DNA from: Onchocerca lupi
Taxonomy: Eukaryota > Nematoda > Chromadorea > Rhabditida > Onchocercidae
Assembly (NCBI GenBank): GCA_028564675.1
Contig: JAOVVO010000049.1
Location: 62,001 to 126,000 of the forward strand
Length of the DNA: 64,000 nucleotides
Direction of reading: 5' to 3'
Positions 50,875-63,800 of the stretch are shown piece after piece. The translations under genes and the position numbers were made by a program. The notes under the pieces were generated by a model, which saw only the letters and a list, made by a program, of their open reading frames with translations, had not been told where the DNA came from and did no database searches. Positions within the stretch are counted from its first letter, which is position 1. Every line of letters begins with the position of its first letter.

Positions 50875-53800
50875 ATTATGAACGATCCAATTTGCTGTTT
50901 ATCACTAGATTGGTTTTACGCGTTTTTCTGGATGAAAGTATGCGTTCCAGACATCGTATTATCGATGTCGAAATACGTTCACTTACTGATCTTTTCGTCA
51001 TACTTGAGAAAATTTTGTGGCACGGTTTCAGAAGTTCAGGTTTCAAGATTTCTTATATAAAAGTTTCCTTGGAATATATTACTGAAATGATTTATAACGT
51101 TTGATTCAAATGATAAGTCAAACTATTTAGTATCTAAACGATAATAAGTATCGATGATTCTAGAAATTCATTTGAGTAATATCGAGGATTGATAGTAGAA
51201 GACCTTCTTTTTTAGGTGGTCTTTTATACTGTTGTCACAGATGATTTGCTGTTTGAAGCAATAAGTACTATTAAAAGTAATTTTTGCGCTTTGATAAATC
51301 CGTGCGAGACAATTTTTTATAGTCCAAAAGACGATGATAGCACTACGTACTCCAGATTCCGAATTATGGAGTTGTCTTGGTAAAGTTGCAAATATAAATA
51401 CAGAAATGAATGAGAGTTATCAATGCATTGATCGTCTTGATAATATCACGTATGTTGTTTTCTCTAGAAATCGAATCAGTTTTGTGAAAAATTGGGGTAA
51501 AGATTCATTCATACTTGGTACGCTTTAGTTTGCACAGTATCGGAAATCGGTTTGCAGAACCCCTCTGCTTCGCATTCGAGCCTTTCTGAGATTAGCTGTT
51601 ATGCAGAAGAAACTTGGCAATTATTTCGAAACTTTGGTCACTTCAAGCCATATCAGGTTTGGAAATTTGTTGGTTCTTTCATACAGAAATGTTTCTGTAT
51701 GTTTTTAAAACTAGGAAATGAATTTAAAAATTAGCTGCAATATTCCATTCATTCTGAAGACGTGTTCAAGAAAGTCTTAGTTTAATTAATTTTAAAACAG
51801 ATGACAAAAGTTTGTAAAGATATTGGGGCCCCGATTTGTGCTTTATATTTAGGTTAAGAATGAATATATGTGGTTCATTTCGTATAAAATATTTATAGTT
51901 TACTCGTATAAGGTATATGGATTAGCAGAATATGATATTTCATAAGATGTTTTCCGGGACTTCTACGAGCCGTGGGCATTAATTCGACATGATGAATGTA
52001 TTGGTTTGTCAGGAGCACTGATGGCACTTTCGGTTCTTGATTGCAATTTGGTCCTCGATCAGACAGAGTTGGAAAATCAACCGGTGTAAGTTTCGAATTT
52101 CTGTGATGCATAGTTTTGTTTTCTTTGTTGTCCAGTTGTTTGACGTCCGGATGTTTTGTTTTGTTTTGTTTTTTTTTTTTTCTTTAATGATAATTTTCAC
52201 ACCACTCTCCTATTTTGAACTACGAAATATCTTTATTAAAGAACTGTTGAACTAGCGGCTTATGTACATTTACCAAACATATCGAATCATACAAATAGTG
52301 AAAAGGAATCCGATTTGGTCAATGCAAGGTCACTGGAACTTGTTCTTGATCAAAAAAATTATTTGGAACAACGAAATCATTATTTGGAGTAAGCTTTTTA
52401 TAAATTTGCCCTCCTATGCAATAAGATGAATTTTATCAAAACTTTTCAAATATATTGGTTTTAATAAAATTGTTGACTATTAGAATCATACGTTAATTGT
52501 TGGAAGCCGATAGCTTTTTAAGCATGTTAAAATCTTTGAAAAAAAAAACACCATTTCCATAATTCATTTTCTATCTCATAATTTGGTTTAACACTAGATC
52601 CAAAGTGGTCGAGTTGAAGACAAAAATGGAAGAAATCAGTCTGTCTGCTCTCAATAATGTTAGTATAATATATTTTATAATTTTTGAAAGTATAATACCT
52701 TTGATTTATTTTCAGAATGAATGCGAATTTCTCTGTGTACCTTAATTTTTAATCAATGAATAAAGATTTTGTACCTTGTAATATATGTGTAATAAAGTTT
52801 TCGGGTCTTGTACATATGTAATATATATGAAGTATTCAAAGTAATTTTTCTAGTTAGTTGGTGCTACAACAGAAGATGTGTCGATGGTGACTAATGAGCA
52901 TATTGCTACAGTGGAAGCATTGGAAAAGGAAAAGTCTGTCTTATTATTTGTCTGTTTTAAGATATTTTATTCAATTTGAAACAAAAAACTTCTCTTCATC
53001 ATTAATTTCATTTCAGAGCAGAACTAGCTCAGTTAGCATCCGAAAAAGAAGATTCCATACGAATTTTACGACAACAACTAGCGGATACAAAAAAAGTGAA
53101 TGTTGATTTGTATGAGAAAATTCGTTTTGTAGAAGGGAAGTATCGACAGCTGGAAAAAGATATGATGAGTGCCAATAAGCGATATAACCATGTGAGTTTT
53201 TTTTTTTTTTTTTCAATAAAATTGGTGTGGAGTCATCGAGATACCGTCTATTTGTGGTTGTAATTAAAAACGAAATATCGAATTTGATGATAAGTGAAAC
53301 CAGTTTGTTGAGGAGAGAGAACAGCAACAACAAGTGATCAATGTATTGAACGAAAGAAATTCTATGCGTGAAATGGATTTGGAACATGAAACTGGGACTT
53401 CAGAAATGTTGAAAAAGGAATTAGCCGACAAAACTGATGAATACATGCAAACATTGAATGTGTTGGAAAAGAAACAGGTGGAAAGGCTTAAATTTCTAAA
53501 GTCTCAATTTTTAATTTCTAATTAAAAAAGTCATCATAGATATTTTTTATGTGAAATGAAAACATTGGACGTATTTGTACGTGTTTAGCAAGAACTGGCT
53601 GTTGCGAATGACCGGCTTGGAAAATTACAGCGTCAGACTTTTGAGTTGAATGAAAAGCTGAAACAGTTGCCTGTAATAAAACAGGTTCATTTTATTCTTT
53701 ATTTATAATAATGAATACTACATAAATGTCGACTTAGAAGTTATGCTGGGCGCATGGTTGATTTATCGGTTTGTCATTTTGACCGTCACTTCCGATGATG

Positions 53801-54639
53801 AAGTTCAACACATGAATGTTGTGCTCCAAAAATTGGGAAAAATATCGCGCCATCATGAAATAGGATGAATCGATAATTTTTTCTTTCACGCAACTGCTAT
53901 TATATTCATTGATTCTTGGTTTCATTAACATTATCATCCTTTCTGTTTGCAAACAAAGCTATTGTTTTCTAATTTTAATTATTTTTCAGGAACTCGAAGA
54001 ATTGACTGCTAGTTATAAATATAAAAGTGAGAAACTGGATGAATGTGAAAAAGCCTTAGAAGAACTTGGTGGACATCTTTCGGAGTATGTCACTAGTCCA
54101 TGTACTAATAGTGCCGATTGTGCTATTCTGCCCACCATCTCTGACGGCCTGTAAGAAATGTGTTATTATTCCAGGTCAAAGTTGAAAGTTGTTGAACTGA
54201 AAGAAGAATTGTTGCCTCTTTCGGAAGCTGAGTGGGAAAAGGATGGCAATGTATTGAATTGTAAAGGATGCAATTTGCAGTTCAGTATGAGTAAACGGAA
54301 GCATCATTGCAGGTTTATCTAGAAAGTATATCCTGTAACATATCTTTTAGAAAGTAGACAGGCGGTTGAGCTTGATATTCGTCAGGAATGATTTATAATT
54401 GTTAGCATGACCGCGAGTTCGAAGTATGTTTATTAGTAAGTTTATGTTTTATTTTGAAAAGTAGGGACAATTTCTATTTTAGGAATTGCGGTTCTATATT
54501 TTGTAATTCGTGCACCGATGCTCGCGTCAAGCTGCCTTCTAGTGCTAAACCAGTGCGAGTCTGTTTGCACTGCTACAACTTATTGCGCTGGAGACATAAT
54601 TCTTCGTTAGAAGAAAATTCATCACTTAATTCTTTTTAA
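50875..54639 (+). CDS. RUN and FYVE domain protein (RUFY-like), 5' end unresolved
   Basis: Endosomal effector: the RUN domain binds small GTPase systems and the FYVE finger binds PI3P on early endosomes. The RUN domain is spread over 50875-51039 (YERSNLLFITRLVLRVFLDE), 51323-51449 (TPDSELWSCLGKVANINTEM), 51558-51656 (TPLLRIRAFLRLAVMQKKLG) and about 51960-52087 (FYEPWALIRHDECIGLSGAL), matching RUFY1/2. Coiled-coil exons follow (about 52243-54170; ELVLDQKNYLEQRNHYLE, VEALEKEKAELAQLASEKED, EELTASYKYKSEKLDECEKA). The FYVE finger is at about 54220-54600: the WEKD, KRKHHCRNCG and KPVRVCLHC motifs are all intact, with eight zinc-binding Cys/His. It ends LRWRHNSSLEENSSLNSF, TAA. AATAAA at 54839 is the likely poly(A) signal. 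The phase at the junction near 51950 could not be reconciled by eye, so an exon edge there is wrong or noncanonical. First exon(s) not found. Confidence 0.88.
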
Positions 54640-54838
54640 TTTTGGTCGATGTAATTGTTAGAAACTTCTTGTAAATGAATAACCGTTGTTGACTTATGTA
54701 TGAAAGAACTAGTGCTGTAATTTTCTACGATTTTTGATCCTTGCCTTTCTTTCTACTCCACTGACTTGAATTTCATGTTGACAGGAGTGAAGTGACATTC
54801 TGTAAATGATCTTGTCTTGATATAAATGATGTTTTCGG

Positions 54839-54844
54839 AATAAA
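54839..54844 (+). promoter_or_regulatory. Poly(A) signal of RUN/FYVE gene
   Basis: AATAAA exactly 200 bases beyond the stop codon; a usual 3' UTR length. Confidence 0.45.
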
Positions 54845-55716
54845 TGGATTTCGGGACATGTTTTGGATATTATAGTAAAACAGCATTTCCGGACAGAGAA
54901 AGTGGCATTGTAAAATACCATATTTTGAAAACTTTCAGTTGATTAATTAGAAAGTTTCTCAGTCACAAAAATTGAACTGATTTCAAGGGCATCCTTCGAA
55001 AAAAAATGGCTTGTTCAAAGTGAATTGTGTTCAGTTTAAGCACTTGTTCAGTGATTTAAAGTTCCAATTATTGCTTACAAGAATCGGGCTGGATTTTTTC
55101 GGAACTTTCCTGATTCTGTTCTGATTTCTCCTTTGACTTAAATAAGCTGACTTGGTGGGTATTACAATAAGATGAAATTTCCACTACCATGATATTTTGC
55201 ATGGGTTTTAGGCGTAGTTGCAAATATTTGTTTGCAATTTTTATCATTAGCATGCGTACGGCCTACTTCTTTAAGGCAAATCGTGCAGCGAAAATACCAA
55301 TAACAGTAGCAGGTAGAATTGAAGTTGAATTTTGCTGTTACCATCACTGCATCCTCATGACTGGGTGCATCGGTCGGGTAAAAGAACTGGTTGTTTCTAT
55401 ACGATACATACGCTTTGATTTTCGTTTTCCTCTTTTTACTTATTTGAAGGCGTTATTCCAATATTGTTGTCACTACTATCACCACCGCAATAATATTCTC
55501 TTCCTATCCCAAATCATTCAACCCGTTCCTGTCCCCTCATCCTCTCCCATTCCCCCTCCCCCCACCACTCTTGATCTAATGACAATCGCACTTTGTTATC
55601 AGTATACTATTTCTTACCCATCCAACCAATATTTGTTTCCCATCTCAACTTACCTTAAATCATTAAGATCTTATTCGCCATATTTGTCCAAGTTTTCCCA
55701 ACGACATATTTTTTCT

Positions 55717-55718
<2 letters not shown>

Positions 55719-55760
<42 letters not shown>
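55719..55760. repeat. Poly-T tract, 42 bases
   Basis: Uninterrupted T homopolymer. Such tracts are unstable and its assembled length may not be exact. Confidence 0.9.
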
Positions 55761-55761
<1 letters not shown>

Positions 55762-57846
55762 TTAAATTAGACTTCCAGTATTTAACAAATCATTTATTAT
55801 ATTCACTGGAGACTGACTGATTCTGCAATGCTTAGCAAAAATAGGTTGATTCACTCCGAAATAACTGTAATTCTATCTGGACCAATTTCAAAATCATATT
55901 TGTAATAAAGTCACTTAGCCAGTCATTATCTGCTGGAAATAGCTTTTGGATTTTAAATTCTGTCATACAACAGGAATCTGACATTTTGACGTGCTTAGCT
56001 TATATCTTCTTACGATTGCTAATTCTATTTTCCAGATAGATGAAATAAATAAATAAAAGTAGTATTGAAGCATGAAGAGTTCATCAGTTATGTTCAATGA
56101 AGCGGGGAGAAGTATCGAGTCGAGCTGTATGATTTTTAAAAAGAAAACGGTTCTCATCTTAAAATTACATTAATCCAAGACAATTATATTAGACTAAAAA
56201 TATGCCGTTTCTTGCTGTAAGTATGATAAAGAACTTAGTAACAATAAGTGTTTCTCCGATATTTTCCTTTGTTTCCAAGATGTATGATGAATTCAGTGGA
56301 CACAGTGTTATCTATTATGTTCACAACCGAATGACATCAGTGTCGCTGTTATCTACATTTACAAAAATCACAAGCGACGTCTAAAAAATAATGAAACCTC
56401 AGCGATTTCACTCAGTACCTTCGTGGGTCTCGAAACTGGTTAGTTTTTCCGCTTCTATTTTTTTTGTGATTTTCAAGAATTTTGCCCCATAATTCTAAAG
56501 ATTAAGTAGTAATATCTGATCGGCAATTGAAAACACTGCACCATACTATATGTGTTCGACCGCATACTGGTTGGTATTTTTAACAATAATTTTCTTTTTC
56601 AGGTTTTGAGCTGAAGAAACAAAATAATACAATGTGTGTTATTACTCAATTTTACATTTTAACCGTTTCATTTCAATCAGCTGAAATGTTGACAATGTGG
56701 GAGACTTGGATTTATCATACATGTTCCAAAGGTTAATAATACCTGTTATCTTGCTTCATTCATTGATCTCTGCAAATTTTCGGTATTATTGCGCTTTGAT
56801 GATATTCATATTTTGATAATGTTTTTGCCCTAATACTTATTTCACTAGCACAATTTCCTGATCGGCCAACACCAATTATTTGTCTTTTGCTCAGCTTCTG
56901 TTCATTGAAAACTTCAAGTTCAAATGTGTACTCTTAGAACACCTCACCGCAATATAGAAATGATAACAGGCAAAGTGCCATCGAAGTACGACTAAATTAT
57001 ATCTCAAACTCAAGTAAGCCGAGAAGACAATGCATTATGTTCTAATCTGCTGAGGAGAGATGTTTTCTACTGCTGACAATTTGTTAGTTGATATTGCTTG
57101 CAGAATGACTTTAGAACAGTTCAAATTAATCAACTGCTTAAAAAGTCTGTTTCATTATCATATTCTGCCACAGTACTATAACACTATTCTATGTCATATT
57201 TCCATATTATTTGTGGATTTTTATTTTTGAGTTCAAGTGCCGAATAGGAATCGAATTCATCTTCTTACTTTCTCGTCTTCCATTTATTATTCGGTACGCC
57301 AGTACCGAACAATTTTCATTGGACATTTATGTAATAATTGGACTTCATAACTAGAACCAGTGTTTACAGAATATCTTAGAATGGACTAAGCTGATTGACA
57401 ATCGAAACAAGAGGAATTTAACAATTCATTACTGATAAATTGAGACTGAGTAGCTTTAACTGGGGTTTACTGGAGAAATAGCTTGAATATTTCATTAACT
57501 GAAAGGAGTGAACCCAACTGACTTATTGTTCCAGAGAGAATGCCAAATAGTGTGTGCCTTGATAATATTAACAACAGTAGGAAGAAATGATTCGAAAAAT
57601 CTGATAAACTTTACTTCTTTATTTTACATTTTCTGCACTTTTTTTTTTATATACATTTATTTTACACATATATGAATTTGCAGGTTCACTATTTTATGCA
57701 CAACTGATAGGCGCGCCTGAAACAAGCCGGGCATATGATTCGTTAAATTGTGAAGTTCGACTGCATATACATGTTAGCTTTTGAAATTCATTCGCAATTG
57801 CTTGTCTTTTGACACAAAATTATTGAATTTGCCAAGTTAAGGAGAA

Positions 57847-60800
57847 ATGGAAGAGGTAAAAAAAAAAGAAGCAGTTATACCATCGAAACGGTTCGTTCAA
57901 GATTTCCAGAAAATTTTTAGGATGGCCGCATCGCACTTGTTGATGGCTGTCCACAACGTTTGGTTGGTTTCTGGTTTCTGAACGATATCATTCGGGTTTG
58001 TTTTAACGACAATAAGTTGCAATTCTTCGCAAATGATAGAAGCGGTTTGGATGATGGCATGTATTCGCTGGTTTGTGGACGAATACAGCTCCTCGAGAAG
58101 CACTATAATTTAGCTAATAAGCCTGTAAGTTATTCTCATGCTCTCTTTTAATTTATGAATTTCATTTTGCAATAACTTTTTAGGTTATTCAAACGGAATT
58201 GGAGTGCGATAGTATTACTATCTGACGCAAGTCCGGGAATGCAGTCTGTCAGAACGTGATGGGGAAAAAAAAAACACACATCAGATTTAATTGCATGAGA
58301 CGTCTGATCCATGGAAAAAGCTGATTTTTCGATCTGCTTCCCTATCACACGTCAGTTTAAAAATACGTTTGGCGCTGTAGCTACATTTTTTTTCCAGTAA
58401 CAATATATTCATTTAATAATTTTCTAATTTAGGGATTACTTACCGCATTCTTGAAGCAGAAAGAAGGTGATGGATTGTGGTATGAGGATAAATTTGCTGA
58501 TTCTTCACAAACGGTAATCCAACATTCTAGTATGTGTGACATCCAAAACCCTGAAATAAATCATTTTGGTCTTCCGTAAGTTTATTTCCTTTTTGAGAAC
58601 TAATAGATTTAAGGAAAATGTAAAACATTCCGTAAAAGTTCGAAAAACCTGGAATTTTTGTTGGTTTTTGGAATATGTCATTCTTTCATTATATCATTTC
58701 TGACAGTTCTTATACTTCAATTGTAGCTCTGTACATCGAAGTACGAGTCGGAAATCGAAAATCTCAGGTACTTTTACTTCAACACTGAATTCCGTTTTAA
58801 TTTACTCACTCAACTTAGTGTCTAAAAACCTTTATAATGACACTATTCCAAGTGATGCTAAATAGCGTTAATATTTTTCCGAAGTTTTAACCGCAAAAAT
58901 TTTTTTTACTAATTTTCCGGAGAGCTTAGAGTAAGATACATAGCCATAGGATATGAGCGTGTGGAATGTACCCTGATTCACTGAACAAAATGCTATTTTT
59001 ACTTGCAGTGTCCGCAAGTGCTGCATCTGCTTCATATGTCAATGTGCTGATGGATCCCAGATCTCTTCCGTTATGTAAGTGATACATGCACATATTTAAT
59101 GAAGTACGGAATTATGCATTCATCTCTTTATTTTCTGTCGTTACTTGGATCCATACTGTACATGTGCTTTGTTAGGAATATCAATACCACTTCGGTTACT
59201 ATTTGGGACGAGATATACTGAATGAGAAAATACCTAAGTTATAGTCAGGAAACGATAAAAATTCAACAAGATTAAAATAAGATGGGAGATGTTCCGGAAG
59301 CCTGAAAGAAGCCAAGAATATTGGCAAGTACAAACAAAATAAGATAAGCCTAATAAGCAATATCAGCGTGTGATCATATAGTTCGTGGCACTGTAGTCGA
59401 GCGATCCTAAAGATGTAGTGGGAGTGATGCTTAGGTGGAGAGTTCGAATTCCTCGTACTCGTCACAATCGACAACGTGTGTGCGTGTGTGTGTATGCGTG
59501 TCCGTGTGTGTATGGGTGTGCTATTTCCAGCTAATGCTCCATCGATGGCATCGTGCTGTGTGCCGTATATAAATGATATGGGTGAGGAATGCTTGCATTC
59601 GCAGAGTGAACCTTCCGTATTATCCGTTGGACATTGGGATAAATCATCCGATGTCCTGCTCAATTCGTCTGCCAGGAATCGCAATATTCCGGTATTGTCG
59701 AACGCTACAACATCAAGAAAATTCTTATCACGTGCAGATAGCTGGCCAAGACCACTGACTGATGAAATCATCCGAGAGGTTAGTTATATTTGAATCGTTT
59801 AAATTGCAAATGATTTGAAATTTCAAAAACTCTCTCAAGAACTTCACAAAACAAATTAAGTTGAGCGGATAAATCGAACCAATCAAACAGAAAGAGAATG
59901 CAAAAATGTGAATGGTATTTATGGTAAAAAGCTATTAATATGTAGATCACCTTAATACTGAAATTACTGGTCAAACAAAGACCAAGTAATTATATATTAT
60001 TATTATATCTTGATTATATGTTTCTGACATCTCTGTAATAACTGTATAAGCAAAACAAACTCTTCGGATTTCAAATTTTGCGAGAGTTTACTTTTTGTTA
60101 GAGATCTTCCAGAAGCATCTATAGTATACTCGTATCAGGCTCTTCAGTAACAGCATACCCTAGTCGTACGATAGTTGAAAATGTTTTAGAGAGAAATGTC
60201 TGTGCATACTCGGGAATGGTGTGCTGTTAATGGTAGGGAAACTAAGGGACGATTTGTAAAACAAGAAAAGAAGAATACTATTGGGAGCAAGCATTACGAG
60301 TGTAACAGCTTTCGGAGACAATCTGGGTTAGTTCTGAACGGTGTTCCTAAAAGATGTCTGGTTTAACTGAGTCAACTGGAATTTGGACTGATGGCATTCG
60401 GTGGTTTCAGTGTAGTATACCTTACGGCACCATACTAAAGCTTGTTACATTTTAGTAGTACTATGGCATGCATTGATTCTGCAAGCAAGCATTTATGATG
60501 GTACCATTATTTGCCATACTTTTAGTTCGGCAATTTCCACATAGTTGTTTGTTCTGTTTGGAAAACCTTAAAATTTCAAGGATATGACGTATCGTTGATG
60601 TTGCCATGAAACCACAAAAAATTTGGGAAGTTTTGATTTTGTAACGAAAAAGAAAAGTACTTGTAATTAATCAAACATTGAAACATTTATTCAGTTGTAC
60701 TCAGTGCTTTATAATTGTTTACGGTAGGCGTCTCCCAAAACGTTCAAGGTCATTGGGAATGGAATCTAGATATTTAAGTTCATCACGAGAGAAAAACTGG

Positions 60801-63800
60801 AACCGTGCGAAACGTATCATTGGTGGTGTGAGGAAATCGATTAATGATTTGAATGCATGTAAAGTAAGTGGATAATAAAATAGCTTGACCAGCCAGAAGG
60901 AGGATTTTAATTCCATTTCAAATCTTCGCTTAATTCTTAAGAATTACTTCATCCTGTGGTACTGTTAGGTATTTTTTAAATATATTTGCACAAGCACAAA
61001 TATTTTCTTAAAAGATATATAAATAAATTAATGCATATATATGTTCCTTTATTATTTGTCACACAACGTTTCAAGTTCTTCACCGATTGATTTGAAAATT
61101 TGATACTGCATTCGAATAGGGTGTGTTTTTAAATAAATAAGGTGCGTGTTTTAAGAACTTTCGAAGATTTAAGATTTTGAGCAAACGTTTACATTTTTAC
61201 TTATATAGACTAGATGGATCTACGCTTCGCGTGGCAGTCTAGCTAGTGCATATGTATATATTTATTATTTATTGGTTTATTTATTTATCTATATTTATAT
61301 TCAATTTTATTTTAGTTTTCGGCATCACTGGATAAATTGGCACTACCGGCAATGTTGCATCATGAAACAGCGGTTAGTTTTAATCCTTATTTGCCTTATT
61401 TTGCGTGTTTTTTTTTTCTTGGTGAAAATCAAGCGTTTATTTGCTCCGAGGCTTGTAGGCAGTGGCATCATCATCTATTAATGACACCAAACAAATTGAA
61501 CGAGTATTACCTGATGGCTTGCAGGAAACAGAATTCACAAACCAAGGTCATAGTTAGTATTTTCGAGCTTTGAACGATTTCAAAATTTCGCTTATGAAAA
61601 AAGAAAAAATCCGAAAATATTGGAGTTGGAAATACTTTGGCTAAGATTCCGTATCATTGGAGAAGGCTCCTTATTATATTCTGTCCTTGATTAATAACCG
61701 AAAAATATTATGAATTGGTTGACTTGCGAATTTGATGTTAATCGTTACATTTTTCGTTTGTTTGCAGTTGCAATCAGGAAGTTTAGGATGTTGCATAAAT
61801 AAATTGAATATATATGCAAGCATTAAGTACTCTCAACAATAGGCTTCTACTTGATTCATGATTTTTTTAGGTTTTGCCTCATCATTATCTGCACAGTCTA
61901 TGAACAGATTACCTGGTCTAATCAAATTACCGCCCAAAAAATTTAGCCTTATACGTGCTCGCCATATACTCACAAAAAGCCTGCAAAAATCAATTTCAGG
62001 TTCATTTTCGGTATGTGATGATTCTCGATTTTATCATGTCTTTGAATTTAGTTCATTGTTATCTAGGGCAAAGTCAATTTCGTATTTCGAGGGTTTTAAA
62101 AACAAATGAATATTATTAATATTGTTCTAAAAATTCATAGACAAGTGACAAACGAAAACAATTACGAGCAGGGAAGATAATCAATTGATGGATAATGGAA
62201 AAATGAAATTACGATTCGTTCATACTATATTGACCTGCTTAGAAATATGACGGTGAACGATCCGCGAATCATTTCAATCTAGAAGATGCCAAATGCACGG
62301 AACCTGTGGTCGACAGTATCGAATCGGCAGTGAAAAAGAGTCGAGCCCGTTTACTTGAAGCAGAACGGCGACATTCGGGGCTTAATGATAGTGCAAGTCC
62401 AACAAGTCGATCTAGGTCTCATTATGATTTTCCGTTTAATTTTACATATTTCATCTATCTAAGAAGTACCAAAATTGAAATATCGCTACGAAATATGCAT
62501 ATTTTTTATAATTTTGGGTCCTATTTCATATAGAAAATTAAACGAAAATTTTCTCCTGAATTTCGTTGATATTGCAGGTACTGGTTTTGATTTAATATGA
62601 AAATTAGAAAGGTCGTTTCAGCCATTCAGTCTGGACAACATTGCCAGAAAACGTGGCAGTATCATCAACTTGGTCAACTGTTGGTCTCTCTTATGTTACC
62701 GAATCTTCTCTGTCGAGCTACGATCAGAAATCACCAGTGAAGAATACTATGTCAGCCGTCGATGAATGCTACAGTGCTGTGAAGTTAGATTATCTTTTTT
62801 GATCCATAATAACATTTTTAAATTGTTAGGTTTGGAATTTAATTAATTTCAAAAGAAATTCAACATAACTTTTTTTTTATCAGTTCTGAAAGTTCTTCCG
62901 TCCAGTATTTCGAATATTTAAAATGAAAGAATAAGAGAAATCAGTATTTCAGCTTGTTTTCAATGATACCTGATCGACAACTTATCAAAAAAAGTGAAAG
63001 CCTTTCTCCAGCACCAGTCAGAACGGATTTACTGCCACTAGTAAAGAGGCCATCCAGAGTTGGAAGCATGAAGGTAAAGTTTATGAAGTTTTAATGGATC
63101 ATAAAAATATATAGCTTCTTTCCTTGGTTCTTTCTGTAGTTATCTATTTCAAGCGAGGACTAAAATATTGCATTTTGGAGTGTAAGCTGCAGCGAATTAG
63201 TTTTTTCGTAGTTCTGGATATTTCTTTTTAAAGATTTATATTTGATCAAAGAAGGTTTTTTGGATTTACAAAAACTGGAAATGTGTTATGTTCCTCTGCA
63301 AAACCCTAATTTGGTCTCTTTCTTCAATTCCTTCGGATTTTGATGTTTTCAGAATTCCTTAACAGTCGCGAAAGAAACAAATGCAGAAAAATCCCAGTCG
63401 ATACCATTGTGCACAGCAACGGCCTCGCTTTCAGGAAGTTACTGTAATTTGGAAGCCAAAAGTAGCAGGAATTTATCCCAAAAACCAGCCGAAGTTTCTC
63501 GTACTGTTTATGTACAAATCGATCCTGTAGCGACACTTGGCGCAACACAGGTATCAATTCTATAACAAATCAATTTTTGCATCAAATTTTGAGACTCAGC
63601 TTATGTTTATTTTTATAATAAATCAATACGAATACATCCAAATATTTATTTATATATTAAGGAATGATTATCAAAAATTGTTCCTCCTAAAAAATGTTTA
63701 CACTTGCTTCTCATTTCAAGACCCAACAAACAATGATGAGGGATCGTGCACGTGTTGACAACTTAGTTAAAAATAAACATTTTTCGAGCCAAAATAATAT

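Larger units (their letters stand above)
54640..57846. other. 3.2-kb gap between RUN/FYVE gene and last gene
   Basis: 3' UTR at the left, upstream DNA of the next gene at the right. It includes a pyrimidine-rich stretch (about 55440-55720) ending in 42 consecutive T at 55719-55760, which creates the long artefact frame 55189-55770. No exon is recognised. Confidence 0.45.

Noticed and set aside
53013..53387. 124-codon minus-strand frame
   Set aside because: It is the antisense shadow of RUN/FYVE coiled-coil exons and the intron between them.
55189..55770. 193-codon open frame, the longest in the window
   Set aside because: It runs through pyrimidine-rich low-complexity DNA and ends in a 42-base poly-T read as Phe. 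No domain, splice partner or conserved motif.
59199..59771. 190-codon minus-strand frame
   Set aside because: It is antisense to the supported exon 59531-59778 and crosses the GT microsatellite (giving a His/Thr repeat).
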